In this document: piece after piece, positions 7,389 to 16,241 of the stretch
Numbering within the stretch: the first letter of the stretch is position 1
Layout: each line of letters begins with the position of its first letter
Translations under genes and position numbers: made by a program
The notes under the pieces: generated by a model
Seen by the model: the letters and a program-made list of their open reading frames with translations, nothing else
Databases searched by the model: none
Told to the model about the DNA's origin: nothing
Source of the DNA: Duganella zoogloeoides
GTDB taxonomy: Bacteria; Pseudomonadota; Gammaproteobacteria; Burkholderiales; Burkholderiaceae_D
DNA: 64,000 nucleotides
Direction: 5' to 3'
NCBI RefSeq assembly: GCF_034479515.1
Contig: NZ_CP140152.1
Coordinates: 1,302,001 to 1,366,000 of the forward strand

Positions 7389-9307
7389 TGGACGATATGC
7401 TCAAGGATTTCGTCGTCGAGGCGATGGATCTTGCGGTCAACGTGGAAGAGCACCTGCTGGCGCTCGAACGCGATCCTGACAACAAGGAAACCCTCAACGC
7501 GGTGTTCCGTTCCTTCCACACCATTAAAGGTGGCGCCGGTTTCATGGGCCTGCCGGCGATGGTGACGGCTTGCCACCTGACCGAAAACCTGTTCGACGCG
7601 CTGCGCACCGGCGCCGCGCCCGTCACGCCGCTGGCGATCGAAGCGGCGCTGCAAGCGTCCGGTTTCGTGGCCGACCAGCTGGCCGAACTGAACAACGGCG
7701 CCGAGCCGGGCAGCCTGCCGGCCCTGCCGCAGGACCTCGAAAGCCTGCTCAACGACGCCATCGCCGGCAAGGCCGACAGCACGCCTGTTGCCGTCCCGGT
7801 TGCAGCACCTGCTCCGGCACCGGCGGCTGTCGTGGCGCCGGTCGCTGCTGCGCCGGCCGCCGTGGCCCCTGTGGCCCCTGTGGCCACCGCGTCGCCGGAC
7901 GGCCTCGACTGGGAAGCCATGTACGAAGCAGTGATGCCGGCCGGTAGTTATACCCGTCCGGCGGTCGCCGTTGCAGGCCCGGCTGTGGCTGCCGCACCGG
8001 TGGCTGCCGTTGCAGCGCCGGCTGTTGCAGCGCCGGTCGCCGCCACCGCTGAAGTGGTGCCGGTAGTTGCTGCGCGCCGCGAAGCGCCGGAGAAACGCGA
8101 CGAACGTCCGCAGAGCGCCCCCGCCAAAGAAGAGTCGATTCGCATCGATGCTGTTAAACTGGATGCCTTGCTCGAAGTGGCGGGTGAATCGGTGCAGGCT
8201 GCCAACCAGGCGGCCGTGCTGCTCGAGCGCCTGATGCAGTTCAAATTCGAGGGCCAGGCACAGACCCTGATGGCTACGCTGGCGGAAACGCTGGAGCGGG
8301 CGTCACGCTACTCGACCGAGTTGCAGCGCGCCACGCTGGCGACCCGCATGCAGCCGGTGGGGCGCCTGTTCCAGAAATTCCCGCGCCTGGTGCGCGAGCT
8401 GGCCAAGGACCTGGGCAAGGAAGTGGAACTGACCATCGAAGGCGCGGAGACCGAAGTCGATCGCGTGGTCGTGGACAGCCTGTATGATCCGCTGGTGCAC
8501 ATGTTGCGCAATTCGCTCGATCACGGCGTGGAGTCGCCGGCCGATCGCTTAGCTGCCGGCAAGCCCGCCAAGTCGTATATTTCGCTCAAGGCGTGGCAGG
8601 AAGCCAACAGCGTGATGATCGTGCTGCAGGATGACGGCAAGGGCATGGACCCGGTGATGCTGCGCGCCAAGGCGCAGCAAAAAGGGTTGATCAGCGAATC
8701 GGCCAACCTGACCACCGAGGAGTGCTACCAGCTGGTGTTCCTGCCGGGCTTCTCGACCAAGGAAGTGGCGTCGAGCGTGTCGGGCCGTGGCGTGGGCATG
8801 GACGTGGTGAAAACCGCGGTCGAGAAAAACCGTGGCGCGATCAACATCGAGTCTGGCCTGGGCAAGGGCACCAAGTTCTCGATCCGCCTGCCGATCGAGT
8901 TGTCGATCGTGCCGACCATGCTGGTGTCCACCTCCGGTGCAGCGCTGGCGCTGCCGATGGCGGTGGTGCAACGCGTGGTGGAATTGCCGGAAGTGTTCAT
9001 GGAAGTGGGCGGCGCCCCGGTCCTCAAGGACCAGGGCCGGCCACTGCCGGTGCGCTCGCTGGCCGACTCGCTGGGCTACGAAAGCTGCCGGGAGAAGGTC
9101 GGTATTGTTGTCGCTGCACCACAGCCATACATCCTGGCCGTGGAAGCGGTGGACGGCACGGCCGACCTGGTAATTAAACCGATGACCGCGATTACCGTCG
9201 AGGGCATTACCGGTACCGCGCGTTCGGCCGAAGGCGAACTGGTACTGGTGGTAGGCCTATCGTTCCTAATGGATGGTTGTCGAGGTAGTGTACGCATGGC
9301 GGCTTGA
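7388..9307 (+). CDS. cheA: CheA-like chemotaxis histidine kinase
   Basis: A 639-residue kinase. The HPt domain has H44 in F-H-T-I-K-G-G-A. An Ala/Pro/Val linker of about 120 residues replaces the P2 CheY-docking domain. Then come the dimerisation helices (from about 250), a HATPase with [12 protein letters not shown] (N box), D-D-G-K-G-M-D (G1) and [10 protein letters not shown] (G2), and a C-terminal CheW-like domain. It would autophosphorylate and transfer phosphate to a response regulator. It overlaps cheZ by one base, and no cheY, cheW or receptor gene is adjacent. Lack of P2 is known in some CheA proteins but would alter CheY capture. A terminator follows. Confidence 0.88.
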   Translation: MDDMLKDFVVEAMDLAVNVEEHLLALERDPDNKETLNAVFRSFHTIKGGAGFMGLPAMVTACHLTENLFDALRTGAAPVTPLAIEAALQASGFVADQLAELNNGAEPGSLPALPQDLESLLNDAIAGKADSTPVAVPVAAPAPAPAAVVAPVAAAPAAVAPVAPVATASPDGLDWEAMYEAVMPAGSYTRPAVAVAGPAVAAAPVAAVAAPAVAAPVAATAEVVPVVAARREAPEKRDERPQSAPAKEESIRIDAVKLDALLEVAGESVQAANQAAVLLERLMQFKFEGQAQTLMATLAETLERASRYSTELQRATLATRMQPVGRLFQKFPRLVRELAKDLGKEVELTIEGAETEVDRVVVDSLYDPLVHMLRNSLDHGVESPADRLAAGKPAKSYISLKAWQEANSVMIVLQDDGKGMDPVMLRAKAQQKGLISESANLTTEECYQLVFLPGFSTKEVASSVSGRGVGMDVVKTAVEKNRGAINIESGLGKGTKFSIRLPIELSIVPTMLVSTSGAALALPMAVVQRVVELPEVFMEVGGAPVLKDQGRPLPVRSLADSLGYESCREKVGIVVAAPQPYILAVEAVDGTADLVIKPMTAITVEGITGTARSAEGELVLVVGLSFLMDGCRGSVRMAA

Positions 9308-9332
9308 GTCGGTAGACCAAGCCAGCAACATC

Positions 9333-9362
9333 AAAAGCCTGCGTCCACGCAGGCTTTTTTTT
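9333..9362 (+). terminator. intrinsic terminator of cheZ-cheA
   Basis: An 11-bp stem, AAAAGCCTGCG (9333-9343) with CGCAGGCTTTT (9348-9358) and a 4-nt loop, is followed by more T residues. It lies 25 nt after the cheA stop. Confidence 0.92.
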
Positions 9363-9509
9363 TACAGAATTTTTTCAGGAGTCACAGGCAGTGCAGGAAC
9401 AGGCGGAACCGCGCGGGCTCACGAGGCCAGCCTCCGGCGGCTGCTTTCCATTTGCACACTATGGCATAATCAAACAGCATCACTCACACAGGCTGTAGCA
9501 GCACACATC

Positions 9510-10913
9510 ATGATGAAGACGCTTTACGACAAACTCTGGGACTCGCACGTGGTCAAGGCCGAGGAAGACGGCACCACGATCCTCTACATCGACCGCCACC
9601 TCGTGCACGAAGTGACCAGCCCGCAAGCCTTCGATGGCCTGCGCGAAGCCGGCCGCGCACCGTGGCGCGTGTCGGCCAACCTGGCCGTGGCCGACCACAA
9701 CGTGCCGACCACCGCGCGCGTGGACGGCATCGCCGATCCGGTTTCGCGCCTGCAGGTGGAAACGCTGGACAAGAACGCCAAGGCCTTCGGCCTCACGTAC
9801 TTCAACATGAACGACAAGCGCCAGGGCATCGTCCACGTGATCGGACCGGAGCAGGGCGCCACGCTGCCGGGCATGACGGTGGTCTGCGGCGACTCGCACA
9901 CGTCCACCCACGGCGCGTTCGGCGCGCTGGCGCACGGCATCGGCACGTCCGAGGTCGAGCACGTGCTGGCCACGCAAACCCTGCTGCAAAAGAAATCGAA
10001 AGCCATGCTGGTGCAGGTGGACGGCGCGCTGCCGGCCGGCGTCACCGCCAAGGACATCGTGCTGGCCATCATCGGCAAGATCGGCACGGCCGGCGGCACC
10101 GGTTACTGTATCGAGTTCGGCGGCTCCACCATCCGCGCGCTGTCGATGGAAGGCCGCATGACGGTCTGTAACATGGCGATCGAAGCGGGCGCGCGCGCCG
10201 GTATCATCGGTGTCGATGACACCACTATCGATTACGTCAAGGGCCGGCCGTTCTCGCCGGCCGGTCCGCACTGGGACCTGGCCGTGGCCTACTGGCGCAC
10301 CTTGCACTCGGACCCGGGCGCGAAATTTGACCTGGTGGTCACGTTGGATGCGGCCCAGATCAAGCCGCAGGTCACCTGGGGCACCTCGCCCGAGATGGTG
10401 GTGGCGATCGACGGCCGGGTGCCCGATCCCGACCAGGAAAAAGACAGCGTCAAGCGCGACGCCATGGAAAAGGCGCTGGTGTACATGAACCTCAAGCCCA
10501 ACACGGCGATCGAGGACATCCGCATCGACAAGGTGTTCATCGGTTCGTGCACCAACTCGCGCATCGAGGACTTGCGTGCCGCCGCCAGCGTGGTGCGCGG
10601 CAAGCAGCGCGCGTCCAACGTCAAGCTGGCGATGGTGGTGCCGGGTTCCGGGCTGGTGAAAGAGCAAGCCGAGCGCGAAGGACTGGACCGCATCTTCAAG
10701 GATGCCGGTTTTGAGTGGCGCGAACCGGGCTGCTCGATGTGCCTGGCGATGAACGCCGACCGCCTGGAACCGGGCGAACGCTGCGCCTCCACGTCCAACC
10801 GCAACTTCGAAGGCCGCCAGGGCCAGGGCGGGCGCACCCACCTGGTGTCGCCGGCGATGGCCGCCGCTGCCGGTATTGCCGGCCACTTCGTTGACGTACG
10901 CGCACTGCGCTGA
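9510..10913 (+). CDS. leuC: 3-isopropylmalate dehydratase large subunit
   Basis: A 467-residue aconitase-family subunit that, with LeuD, isomerises 2- to 3-isopropylmalate in leucine synthesis. It is full length. Cysteines 347 (G-S-C-T-N), 408 and 411 (P-G-C-S-M-C) ligate the 4Fe-4S cluster. Two consecutive ATGs (9510 and 9513) can serve as start; no strong ribosome site is visible, though CATAAT at 9465-9470 is a possible -10. First gene of leuC - entericidin - leuD - leuB - asd, all on the plus strand with short gaps. Confidence 0.97.
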   Translation: MMKTLYDKLWDSHVVKAEEDGTTILYIDRHLVHEVTSPQAFDGLREAGRAPWRVSANLAVADHNVPTTARVDGIADPVSRLQVETLDKNAKAFGLTYFNMNDKRQGIVHVIGPEQGATLPGMTVVCGDSHTSTHGAFGALAHGIGTSEVEHVLATQTLLQKKSKAMLVQVDGALPAGVTAKDIVLAIIGKIGTAGGTGYCIEFGGSTIRALSMEGRMTVCNMAIEAGARAGIIGVDDTTIDYVKGRPFSPAGPHWDLAVAYWRTLHSDPGAKFDLVVTLDAAQIKPQVTWGTSPEMVVAIDGRVPDPDQEKDSVKRDAMEKALVYMNLKPNTAIEDIRIDKVFIGSCTNSRIEDLRAAASVVRGKQRASNVKLAMVVPGSGLVKEQAEREGLDRIFKDAGFEWREPGCSMCLAMNADRLEPGERCASTSNRNFEGRQGQGGRTHLVSPAMAAAAGIAGHFVDVRALR

Positions 10914-10930
10914 CCCACCTGGAGCCCAAC

Positions 10931-11062
10931 ATGAAAAAATTATTCGCGCTGTCCGCCATTGCCATGGCCCTGGTCCTCACCGGCTGCAACACCGTCAACG
11001 GTTTCGGCAAGGACGTCAAAAAGGTTGGCGAATCGCTCGAAGGCGCTTCGACCAAAAAATAA
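10931..11062 (+). CDS. entericidin A/B family lipoprotein
   Basis: A 43-residue small lipoprotein. It has a positively charged start (M-K-K), a hydrophobic stretch and the lipobox L-T-G-C with the lipidated cysteine at residue 19, then [14 protein letters not shown], the entericidin core. GGAG lies 6 nt before the ATG. Entericidins are membrane lipoproteins first described as a bacteriolytic antidote/toxin pair; single copies are common in Betaproteobacteria. It lies 17 nt after leuC and 31 nt before leuD and so shares their transcript. Its link to leucine synthesis is positional only. Confidence 0.9.
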   Translation: MKKLFALSAIAMALVLTGCNTVNGFGKDVKKVGESLEGASTKK

Positions 11063-11093
11063 GCCAATCAGCCGCATATTACCGAACGAGATC

Positions 11094-11741
11094 ATGGAAA
11101 AATTTACCATTTATGAGGGCCTGGTCGCGCCGCTGGACCGCGCCAATGTCGATACCGACGCCATCATCCCCAAGCAGTTCTTGAAGTCGATCCACCGCAC
11201 CGGCTTCGGCCCCAACCTGTTCGACGAATGGCGCTACCTTGACCACGGCGAACCGGGTATGGACAACAGCAACCGTCCGCTCAACCCGGACTTCGTGTTG
11301 AACGAGGCGCGATACCAGGGCGCGTCGATTTTGCTGACCCGCAAAAACTTCGGCTGCGGCTCGTCGCGCGAACACGCGCCGTGGGCGCTGGACCAGTACG
11401 GCTTCCGCGCCATCATCGCATCGTCGTTTGCCGACATTTTCTTCAACAACTGCTACAAGAGCGGCTTGCTGCCGATCGTTTTACCCGAAGCGCAGATCGA
11501 TCATCTGTTCAATGAAGTCAAGGCCTTCCCCGGTTACCGCCTGGTGGTGGACCTTGAACAGCAACGCATTTCCACCAGCAACGGCAGCGTCTCCTATCCC
11601 TTCGAGATCGACGCCTTCCGCAAGTACTGCCTGATGAACGGGCTCGACGATATCGGCCTGACCCTGCGTCACGCCGACGTTATCCGCGGCTTCGAAGAGC
11701 GCCATCTGGCAACCCAACCCTGGTTGGCCAACGTCATTTAA
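11094..11741 (+). CDS. leuD: 3-isopropylmalate dehydratase small subunit
   Basis: A 215-residue swivelling-domain subunit with the usual N-terminus ([13 protein letters not shown]) and the substrate loop F-G-C-G-S-S-R-E-H. It pairs with LeuC. Length is normal for the LeuD1 class. The gene is separated from leuC by the entericidin gene and is followed 13 nt later by leuB. Confidence 0.97.
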   Translation: MEKFTIYEGLVAPLDRANVDTDAIIPKQFLKSIHRTGFGPNLFDEWRYLDHGEPGMDNSNRPLNPDFVLNEARYQGASILLTRKNFGCGSSREHAPWALDQYGFRAIIASSFADIFFNNCYKSGLLPIVLPEAQIDHLFNEVKAFPGYRLVVDLEQQRISTSNGSVSYPFEIDAFRKYCLMNGLDDIGLTLRHADVIRGFEERHLATQPWLANVI

Positions 11742-11754
11742 TCAAGATCAGATC

Positions 11755-12825
11755 ATGAAAATCGCAATCCTCCCGGGCGACGGCATCGGCCCGGAAATCA
11801 TCGCCCAGGCCGTCAAGGTCCTGAACGTGCTCGGCGAATCGTTCGAGCTCGAAACCGCCCCGGTCGGCGGCGCCGGCTATGCGGCGCACGGCCACCCGCT
11901 GCCCGACGGCACGCTGGCGCTGGCCAAAGCAGCCGACGCGGTGCTGTTCGGCGCGGTCGGCGACTACCAGTACGACACGCTCGAGCGCGCACTGCGCCCC
12001 GAACAAGCCATCCTGGGCCTGCGCAAGCAGCTGGGCCTGTTCGGCAACCTGCGTCCCGCCATCCTGTACCCGGAACTGGCCGGCGCCTCCACCCTGAAAC
12101 CTGAAGTGGTGTCGGGCCTGGATATCCTGATCGTGCGCGAACTGACCGGCGACATTTATTTCGGCCAGCCGCGCGGCGTGCGCGAGTGCCCGGACGGTCC
12201 GTTCAAGGGCCAGCGCGAAGGTTACGACACCATGCGCTACGCCGAAGGCGAAATCCGCCGCATCGCCCACGTGGCGTTCCAGGCTGCGCAAAAGCGCGGC
12301 AAGCGCCTGACCAGCGTCGACAAGGCCAATGTGCTGGAAACCTTCCAGTTCTGGAAAGACATCGTCACCGACGTCCACAAGGAATACCCGGACGTCGCGC
12401 TCGACCACATGTACGTCGATAACGCCGCCATGCAGCTGGTGCGCGCGCCGAAGAAATTCGACGTCATCGTCACCGGCAATATGTTCGGCGACATCCTGAG
12501 CGACTGCGCAGCGATGCTGACCGGTTCGATCGGCATGCTGCCATCGGCCTCGCTCGACGCCAGCAACAAGGGCCTGTACGAACCGTCGCACGGCTCGGCG
12601 CCCGACATCGCCGGCAAGGGCATCGCCAATCCGCTGGCGACCATCCTGTCGGCCGCGATGATGCTGCGCTACACGTTCAACAAGAACGAACAGGCCGACC
12701 GCATCGAGACCGCCGTCAAGTCGGTGCTGGCGCAGGGCCTGCGCACCGCCGACATCTTCGAACCCGGTACGACCAAGGTCGGCACGGAAGAGATGGGCAA
12801 CGCGGTCGTCAAAGCGTTGGCTTAA
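11755..12825 (+). CDS. leuB: 3-isopropylmalate dehydrogenase
   Basis: A 356-residue NAD-dependent oxidative decarboxylase of leucine synthesis. Motifs seen are L-P-G-D-G-I-G-P-E at the N-terminus, the substrate helix with R-x-Q-L-G-L-F-x-N-L-R-P, catalytic Y in Y-D-T-M-R-Y, K in V-D-K-A-N-V, the D-H-M-Y-V-D region, and [18 protein letters not shown] for NAD. Length and motifs are complete. It lies between leuD and asd. Confidence 0.97.
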   Translation: MKIAILPGDGIGPEIIAQAVKVLNVLGESFELETAPVGGAGYAAHGHPLPDGTLALAKAADAVLFGAVGDYQYDTLERALRPEQAILGLRKQLGLFGNLRPAILYPELAGASTLKPEVVSGLDILIVRELTGDIYFGQPRGVRECPDGPFKGQREGYDTMRYAEGEIRRIAHVAFQAAQKRGKRLTSVDKANVLETFQFWKDIVTDVHKEYPDVALDHMYVDNAAMQLVRAPKKFDVIVTGNMFGDILSDCAAMLTGSIGMLPSASLDASNKGLYEPSHGSAPDIAGKGIANPLATILSAAMMLRYTFNKNEQADRIETAVKSVLAQGLRTADIFEPGTTKVGTEEMGNAVVKALA

Positions 12826-12851
12826 AAAAATTAATAGACAAGGAAGAGCAA

Positions 12852-13979
12852 ATGAAACTCGTAGGTCTCGTAGGTTGGCGCGGTATGGTCGGTTCGGTCC
12901 TGATGCAACGCATGCAGGAAGAGGGCGATTTCGCCCATATCGAGCCGGTATTTTTCACGACGTCTAACCCGGGCGGCAACGCTCCGGCGATGGCAAAGAA
13001 TGAAACCAAGCTCAAAAGCGCCACCGATATCGACGAACTGAAGAAGTGCGAGATCATCATCTCGTGCCAGGGCGGCGACTACACCAGCGACGTGTTCCCC
13101 AAGTTGCGCGCAGCCGGCTGGAACGGTTACTGGATCGATGCGGCATCGACCCTGCGCATGGAAAAAGATGCGGTGATCGTGCTCGATCCCGTCAATATGC
13201 ACGTGATCAAGGACGCGCTGGGCAAGGGCGTGAAAAACTACATCGGCGGCAATTGCACCGTGTCGTGCATGCTGATCGGCCTGGGCGGCCTGTTCCAGCA
13301 CGGCCTGGTGGACTGGATGACGTCGATGACGTACCAGGCTGCCTCCGGCGGCGGTGCCCAGCACATGCGCGAGCTGCTCACCCAGTTCGGCACCATCAAC
13401 GGCGCGGTCAAACCGCTGCTCGACGATCCAGCGTCCGCCATCCTGGAAATCGACCGCCAGGTGCTCGCCACCCAGCACGGCCTGTCGGCCGACGAGATCA
13501 AGCAGTTCGGCGCGCCGCTGGCCGGCAACCTGATCCCGTGGATCGACAAGGACCTGGGCAACGGCCAGTCGAAGGAAGAGTGGAAAGCCGGCGCCGAGAC
13601 CAACAAGATCCTGGGCCTGGGCGCGGACTTCGGTTCCACCCCGATCCCGGTCGATGGCCTGTGCGTGCGCATCGGCGCCATGCGTTGCCACTCGCAGGCG
13701 CTGACCATCAAGCTGAAACGCGACGTGCCGCTCGACGAGATCACCGACATCATCGCGTCCGCCAACCAGTGGGCCAAGGTCGTGCCGAACACGCGTGAAG
13801 CGTCGGTCAAGGATCTGTCGCCAGCGGCAGTGACCGGCAGCCTGACGATTCCCGTCGGCCGCCTGCGCAAGATGAGCATGGGGCCGGACTACCTGTCGGC
13901 GTTCACCGTCGGTGACCAGCTGCTGTGGGGCGCGGCCGAACCACTGCGCCGCATGCTGCGCATCGTGCTCGACGCATAA
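12852..13979 (+). CDS. asd: aspartate-semialdehyde dehydrogenase
   Basis: A 375-residue NADPH enzyme reducing aspartyl phosphate to aspartate semialdehyde for Met, Thr, Lys and diaminopimelate. It starts [12 protein letters not shown] (nucleotide loop, proteobacterial type), with nucleophile C135 in [17 protein letters not shown] precedes the ATG. It is the last gene of the leu-asd group. In Burkholderiales the next gene is usually fimV; here about 23.5 kb intervene and the gene is followed by a large palindromic terminator. Confidence 0.97.
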   Translation: MKLVGLVGWRGMVGSVLMQRMQEEGDFAHIEPVFFTTSNPGGNAPAMAKNETKLKSATDIDELKKCEIIISCQGGDYTSDVFPKLRAAGWNGYWIDAASTLRMEKDAVIVLDPVNMHVIKDALGKGVKNYIGGNCTVSCMLIGLGGLFQHGLVDWMTSMTYQAASGGGAQHMRELLTQFGTINGAVKPLLDDPASAILEIDRQVLATQHGLSADEIKQFGAPLAGNLIPWIDKDLGNGQSKEEWKAGAETNKILGLGADFGSTPIPVDGLCVRIGAMRCHSQALTIKLKRDVPLDEITDIIASANQWAKVVPNTREASVKDLSPAAVTGSLTIPVGRLRKMSMGPDYLSAFTVGDQLLWGAAEPLRRMLRIVLDA

Positions 13980-13988
13980 TTTTTTTAA

Positions 13989-14058
13989 ACCCCACTTCGG
14001 GGTCAGTGCCGACATTCGGACATTTTGTCCGAATGTCGGCACTGACCCCGAATTTTTT
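13989..14058. repeat. 27-bp perfect inverted repeat, terminator-like, downstream of asd
   Basis: Arms 13996-14022 and 14026-14052 are exact reverse complements with a TTT loop. T6 follows, overlapping the stop of the convergent GAF-HlyD gene. A second small hairpin, ACCCC (13989-13993) with GGGGT (13999-14003), competes with the left arm. The arms begin TTCGGGGTCAGTGCCGACAT. The structure can end asd transcription; its length and perfection exceed a normal terminator and suggest a mobile REP-like palindrome. It marks the left edge of the accessory block. Confidence 0.85.
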
Positions 14059-15397
14059 AGATGCCGAGGGTGCGGCGGGCTACGGCTAGTGGCTTGCGCA
14101 GCACGTGGTAGATCAGCGGTGCCCAGCCGCCGTAGAGCTTGGCGGTGCCCTTGAGGCCGATGCGCTGCACGGCTTCGCCCGGCGCCAGGTCGGCTTTCAG
14201 GCTGTAGGCCACTACGCCTTCGCTGCCCACGGTCGGTTCGTAGCTCGATTGCGTGAGCACACCCGCTACCGTGCCCAGCGGTGCCACGTTCAGGTACAGC
14301 TTGACGGCTGCGCCCGGTTCCAGGCTCAGCGCGTCGTCCACCGGCAGGCGGATGGCGATTTGCACCTTGGCCGGATCGGCGAGCAGGATGATGCGCTCGC
14401 CGGTCTGCACCGGTTTGCCGAGCCAGTCGTTCTGGTCCGAGAACACGGCAATCCCCGCTTCGGGAGCGCGTACCTGGATACGGTCCAGCATATCCTTCAC
14501 ATATTGTGCTTCGGCCGCCTTTTCTTCGAGCTTGGCGTTCAGTGCCGACAAATCTGCCTTGCTGGCGCCGTCGTTGAACGATTTTTGCGTGGCGCGCAGG
14601 TATTCGGCGGCGGCGACCGCCTCGGACTTGGCCGCTACTTCGTTGCGGTTGCGCGCGCCCGTGTCCTCCAGCGCGAACAGCGGCGCGCCGGCAGCCACCA
14701 CCTGGTTTGGCGTGACAAAGAACCGCGCCACCACGCCATCTTGCGGTGCGGCGATCAGTTTGGCGTCCTTGCCGATGATCTCGGCGGGCGCCAGTACCGT
14801 CAGCCGCATCGGGATGCAGGCCACGATCAGCGCCGCCAGCAGCAGGCGCTTCGGTTTTGCCCTTACGCGCGACAAGGTGCCGCGCCAGCTCGACGGCCGT
14901 TCGCGCCAGGCCCACAGCGCCTGGCCGTACACGACCGCCAGCCGCTGCGCCAGCGCGGTTTGCGCCTCGTCGGCCGCAGTTTCCAGCACCAGCCACAAGC
15001 CGCCGACGGTGCCGCCGACCGGCGTGGGCAGCGCCACCATCAGCACGCTCTCGCCCATCCACTCGTCCCACCCGGCATGCAGCGCCGGGTCGAGCATATC
15101 GCGCGTCACGGCCAGCGCGTGGCCGCCGTCGAGCCGCGGCGCCAGCTGGCGCAGGGCCTGGTTCGTCCATTGGCGGTACGGCGAGTCGGCGGGCGCGTCG
15201 GCCAGTCCGGAAATCAGGCGCAGCTCCGGCCGGCCGGCCGCATCGAGCCGCCACAGCACCGCCTGGCGATAGGGCAGGATACGGAAGGTGTCGTTGACGG
15301 CGATGAACCCGACCGCGCCTTCACTGCTGGCGGTGCGCACGTCCTGCTCGATCTGGAGCAGGGCGCCGATACTTTGAAGATTGATCGAATCGGACAA
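14057..15397 (-). CDS. HlyD-family membrane adaptor with N-terminal GAF-like domain
   Basis: A 446-residue protein starting at TTG with AGGA 7 nt upstream. Residues 1-170 look like a cytoplasmic GAF-type domain (F-R-I-L-P-Y-R-Q-A-V-L-W-R; V-G-G-L-W-L-V-L-E). One membrane helix spans about 184-200. The periplasmic part is a membrane-fusion adaptor: first lipoyl half D-G-V-V-A-R-F-F-V-T-P, a short coiled coil, second half V-R-A-P-E-A-G-I, then a beta-barrel. It is the last gene of the adhesin - tolC - adaptor operon (34 nt after the adaptor). A cytoplasmic sensor-like domain fused to an adaptor is unusual. In a type I system the adaptor would pair with an ABC transporter, but none is encoded here. 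Role in export is inference. Confidence 0.75.
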   Translation of the reverse strand: MSDSINLQSIGALLQIEQDVRTASSEGAVGFIAVNDTFRILPYRQAVLWRLDAAGRPELRLISGLADAPADSPYRQWTNQALRQLAPRLDGGHALAVTRDMLDPALHAGWDEWMGESVLMVALPTPVGGTVGGLWLVLETAADEAQTALAQRLAVVYGQALWAWRERPSSWRGTLSRVRAKPKRLLLAALIVACIPMRLTVLAPAEIIGKDAKLIAAPQDGVVARFFVTPNQVVAAGAPLFALEDTGARNRNEVAAKSEAVAAAEYLRATQKSFNDGASKADLSALNAKLEEKAAEAQYVKDMLDRIQVRAPEAGIAVFSDQNDWLGKPVQTGERIILLADPAKVQIAIRLPVDDALSLEPGAAVKLYLNVAPLGTVAGVLTQSSYEPTVGSEGVVAYSLKADLAPGEAVQRIGLKGTAKLYGGWAPLIYHVLRKPLAVARRTLGI

Positions 15398-15431
15398 GGT
15401 GTTTCCTGGTGATGCGTAAAGAAAATTACCG

Positions 15432-16241
15432 TTAGCGGCCGGCAGCAGGGAAGCTGGCCACGCCGCTCATGCCGGGCAGCAGGTTGGCCGTGTTGCCGGT
15501 TACTTCGCCCTCGATTTCGATCGACTGGCTGACAGCATCGACGCGGCCGTTGATGCGTTGCACCTTGGCGTTGTAGGCATTGCCGGTTTCATCGATCTTC
15601 AGCGAGAACGGCTGACCGACCTTGAGCCACGACAGCCACACCGACGGCACGTTCAGCTGCACCTTGAGCTTGCGGTCGTTGACGATCTCGATCAGCGGCT
15701 GGCCGATGTTGACGCTGGCGTACTGCTTGGCCAGCAAGCGGGTGACGCGGCCGGCGAACGGCGCGACGATGGTGCACTGGCGCAGCTGCGCCTGGTACAG
15801 CTGGATCTGGGCCTTGGCCTTTTGCGCCAGCGCGGCGCTTTGCTGGACGTCGATCTCGGCCACCGACTGCATCGCCTGCAGCTTGACCTTCGATTCGTAG
15901 GTCTGCTGCGCGCTGTAGAACTCGGCGTTGGCCATTTTCAGGTGCGCATCCTGCTCGTCGCAGTTAAATTTCAGCAAGACCTGGCCGGCGGCAAACGTGC
16001 TGCCCAGCTTGACGTTGACCAGGTCGAGACGGCCGGCCATCTGCGAAGCCAGCACGCTTTCCTGGTCCGCCGCGACCAGCACGCGGATGGTCTTGGCGGC
16101 GGGCGCAGCAGCGGGCGCAGCTGCCGGTGTGGCCGGCTTGGACGCTGCCGGAGCCGCCGGCACGGCTGGCGCCGCAGCCAGCGCGCCAGCACCCAGGGTA
16201 GACAAGAAAAGTGTTACCAAAGAGCGGTGCAACGACATCAT
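15432..16241 (-). CDS. periplasmic adaptor (membrane fusion protein) of RND/HlyD type
   Basis: A 269-residue secreted adaptor. It has a signal peptide (residues about 1-25, ending A-L-A-A-A), an Ala/Pro linker, lipoyl half-motifs around a compact hairpin (K-L-G-S-T-F-A-A-G-Q-V-L-L-K-F; I-V-A-P-F-A-G-R-V) and a beta-barrel. It should bridge inner-membrane components to the TolC-like protein. The ATG overlaps the tolC stop (TGATG), showing coupling. No RND pump gene follows, which is odd for an RND-type adaptor. A start 3 nt later is equally possible. Confidence 0.8.
   Translation of the reverse strand: MMSLHRSLVTLFLSTLGAGALAAAPAVPAAPAASKPATPAAAPAAAPAAKTIRVLVAADQESVLASQMAGRLDLVNVKLGSTFAAGQVLLKFNCDEQDAHLKMANAEFYSAQQTYESKVKLQAMQSVAEIDVQQSAALAQKAKAQIQLYQAQLRQCTIVAPFAGRVTRLLAKQYASVNIGQPLIEIVNDRKLKVQLNVPSVWLSWLKVGQPFSLKIDETGNAYNAKVQRINGRVDAVSQSIEIEGEVTGNTANLLPGMSGVASFPAAGR

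Noticed and set aside
12831..15254. An 807-codon minus-strand frame opposite asd and across the palindrome
   Set aside because: It is antisense to asd and out of frame with the GAF-HlyD gene; composition is typical of GC-rich shadow frames.
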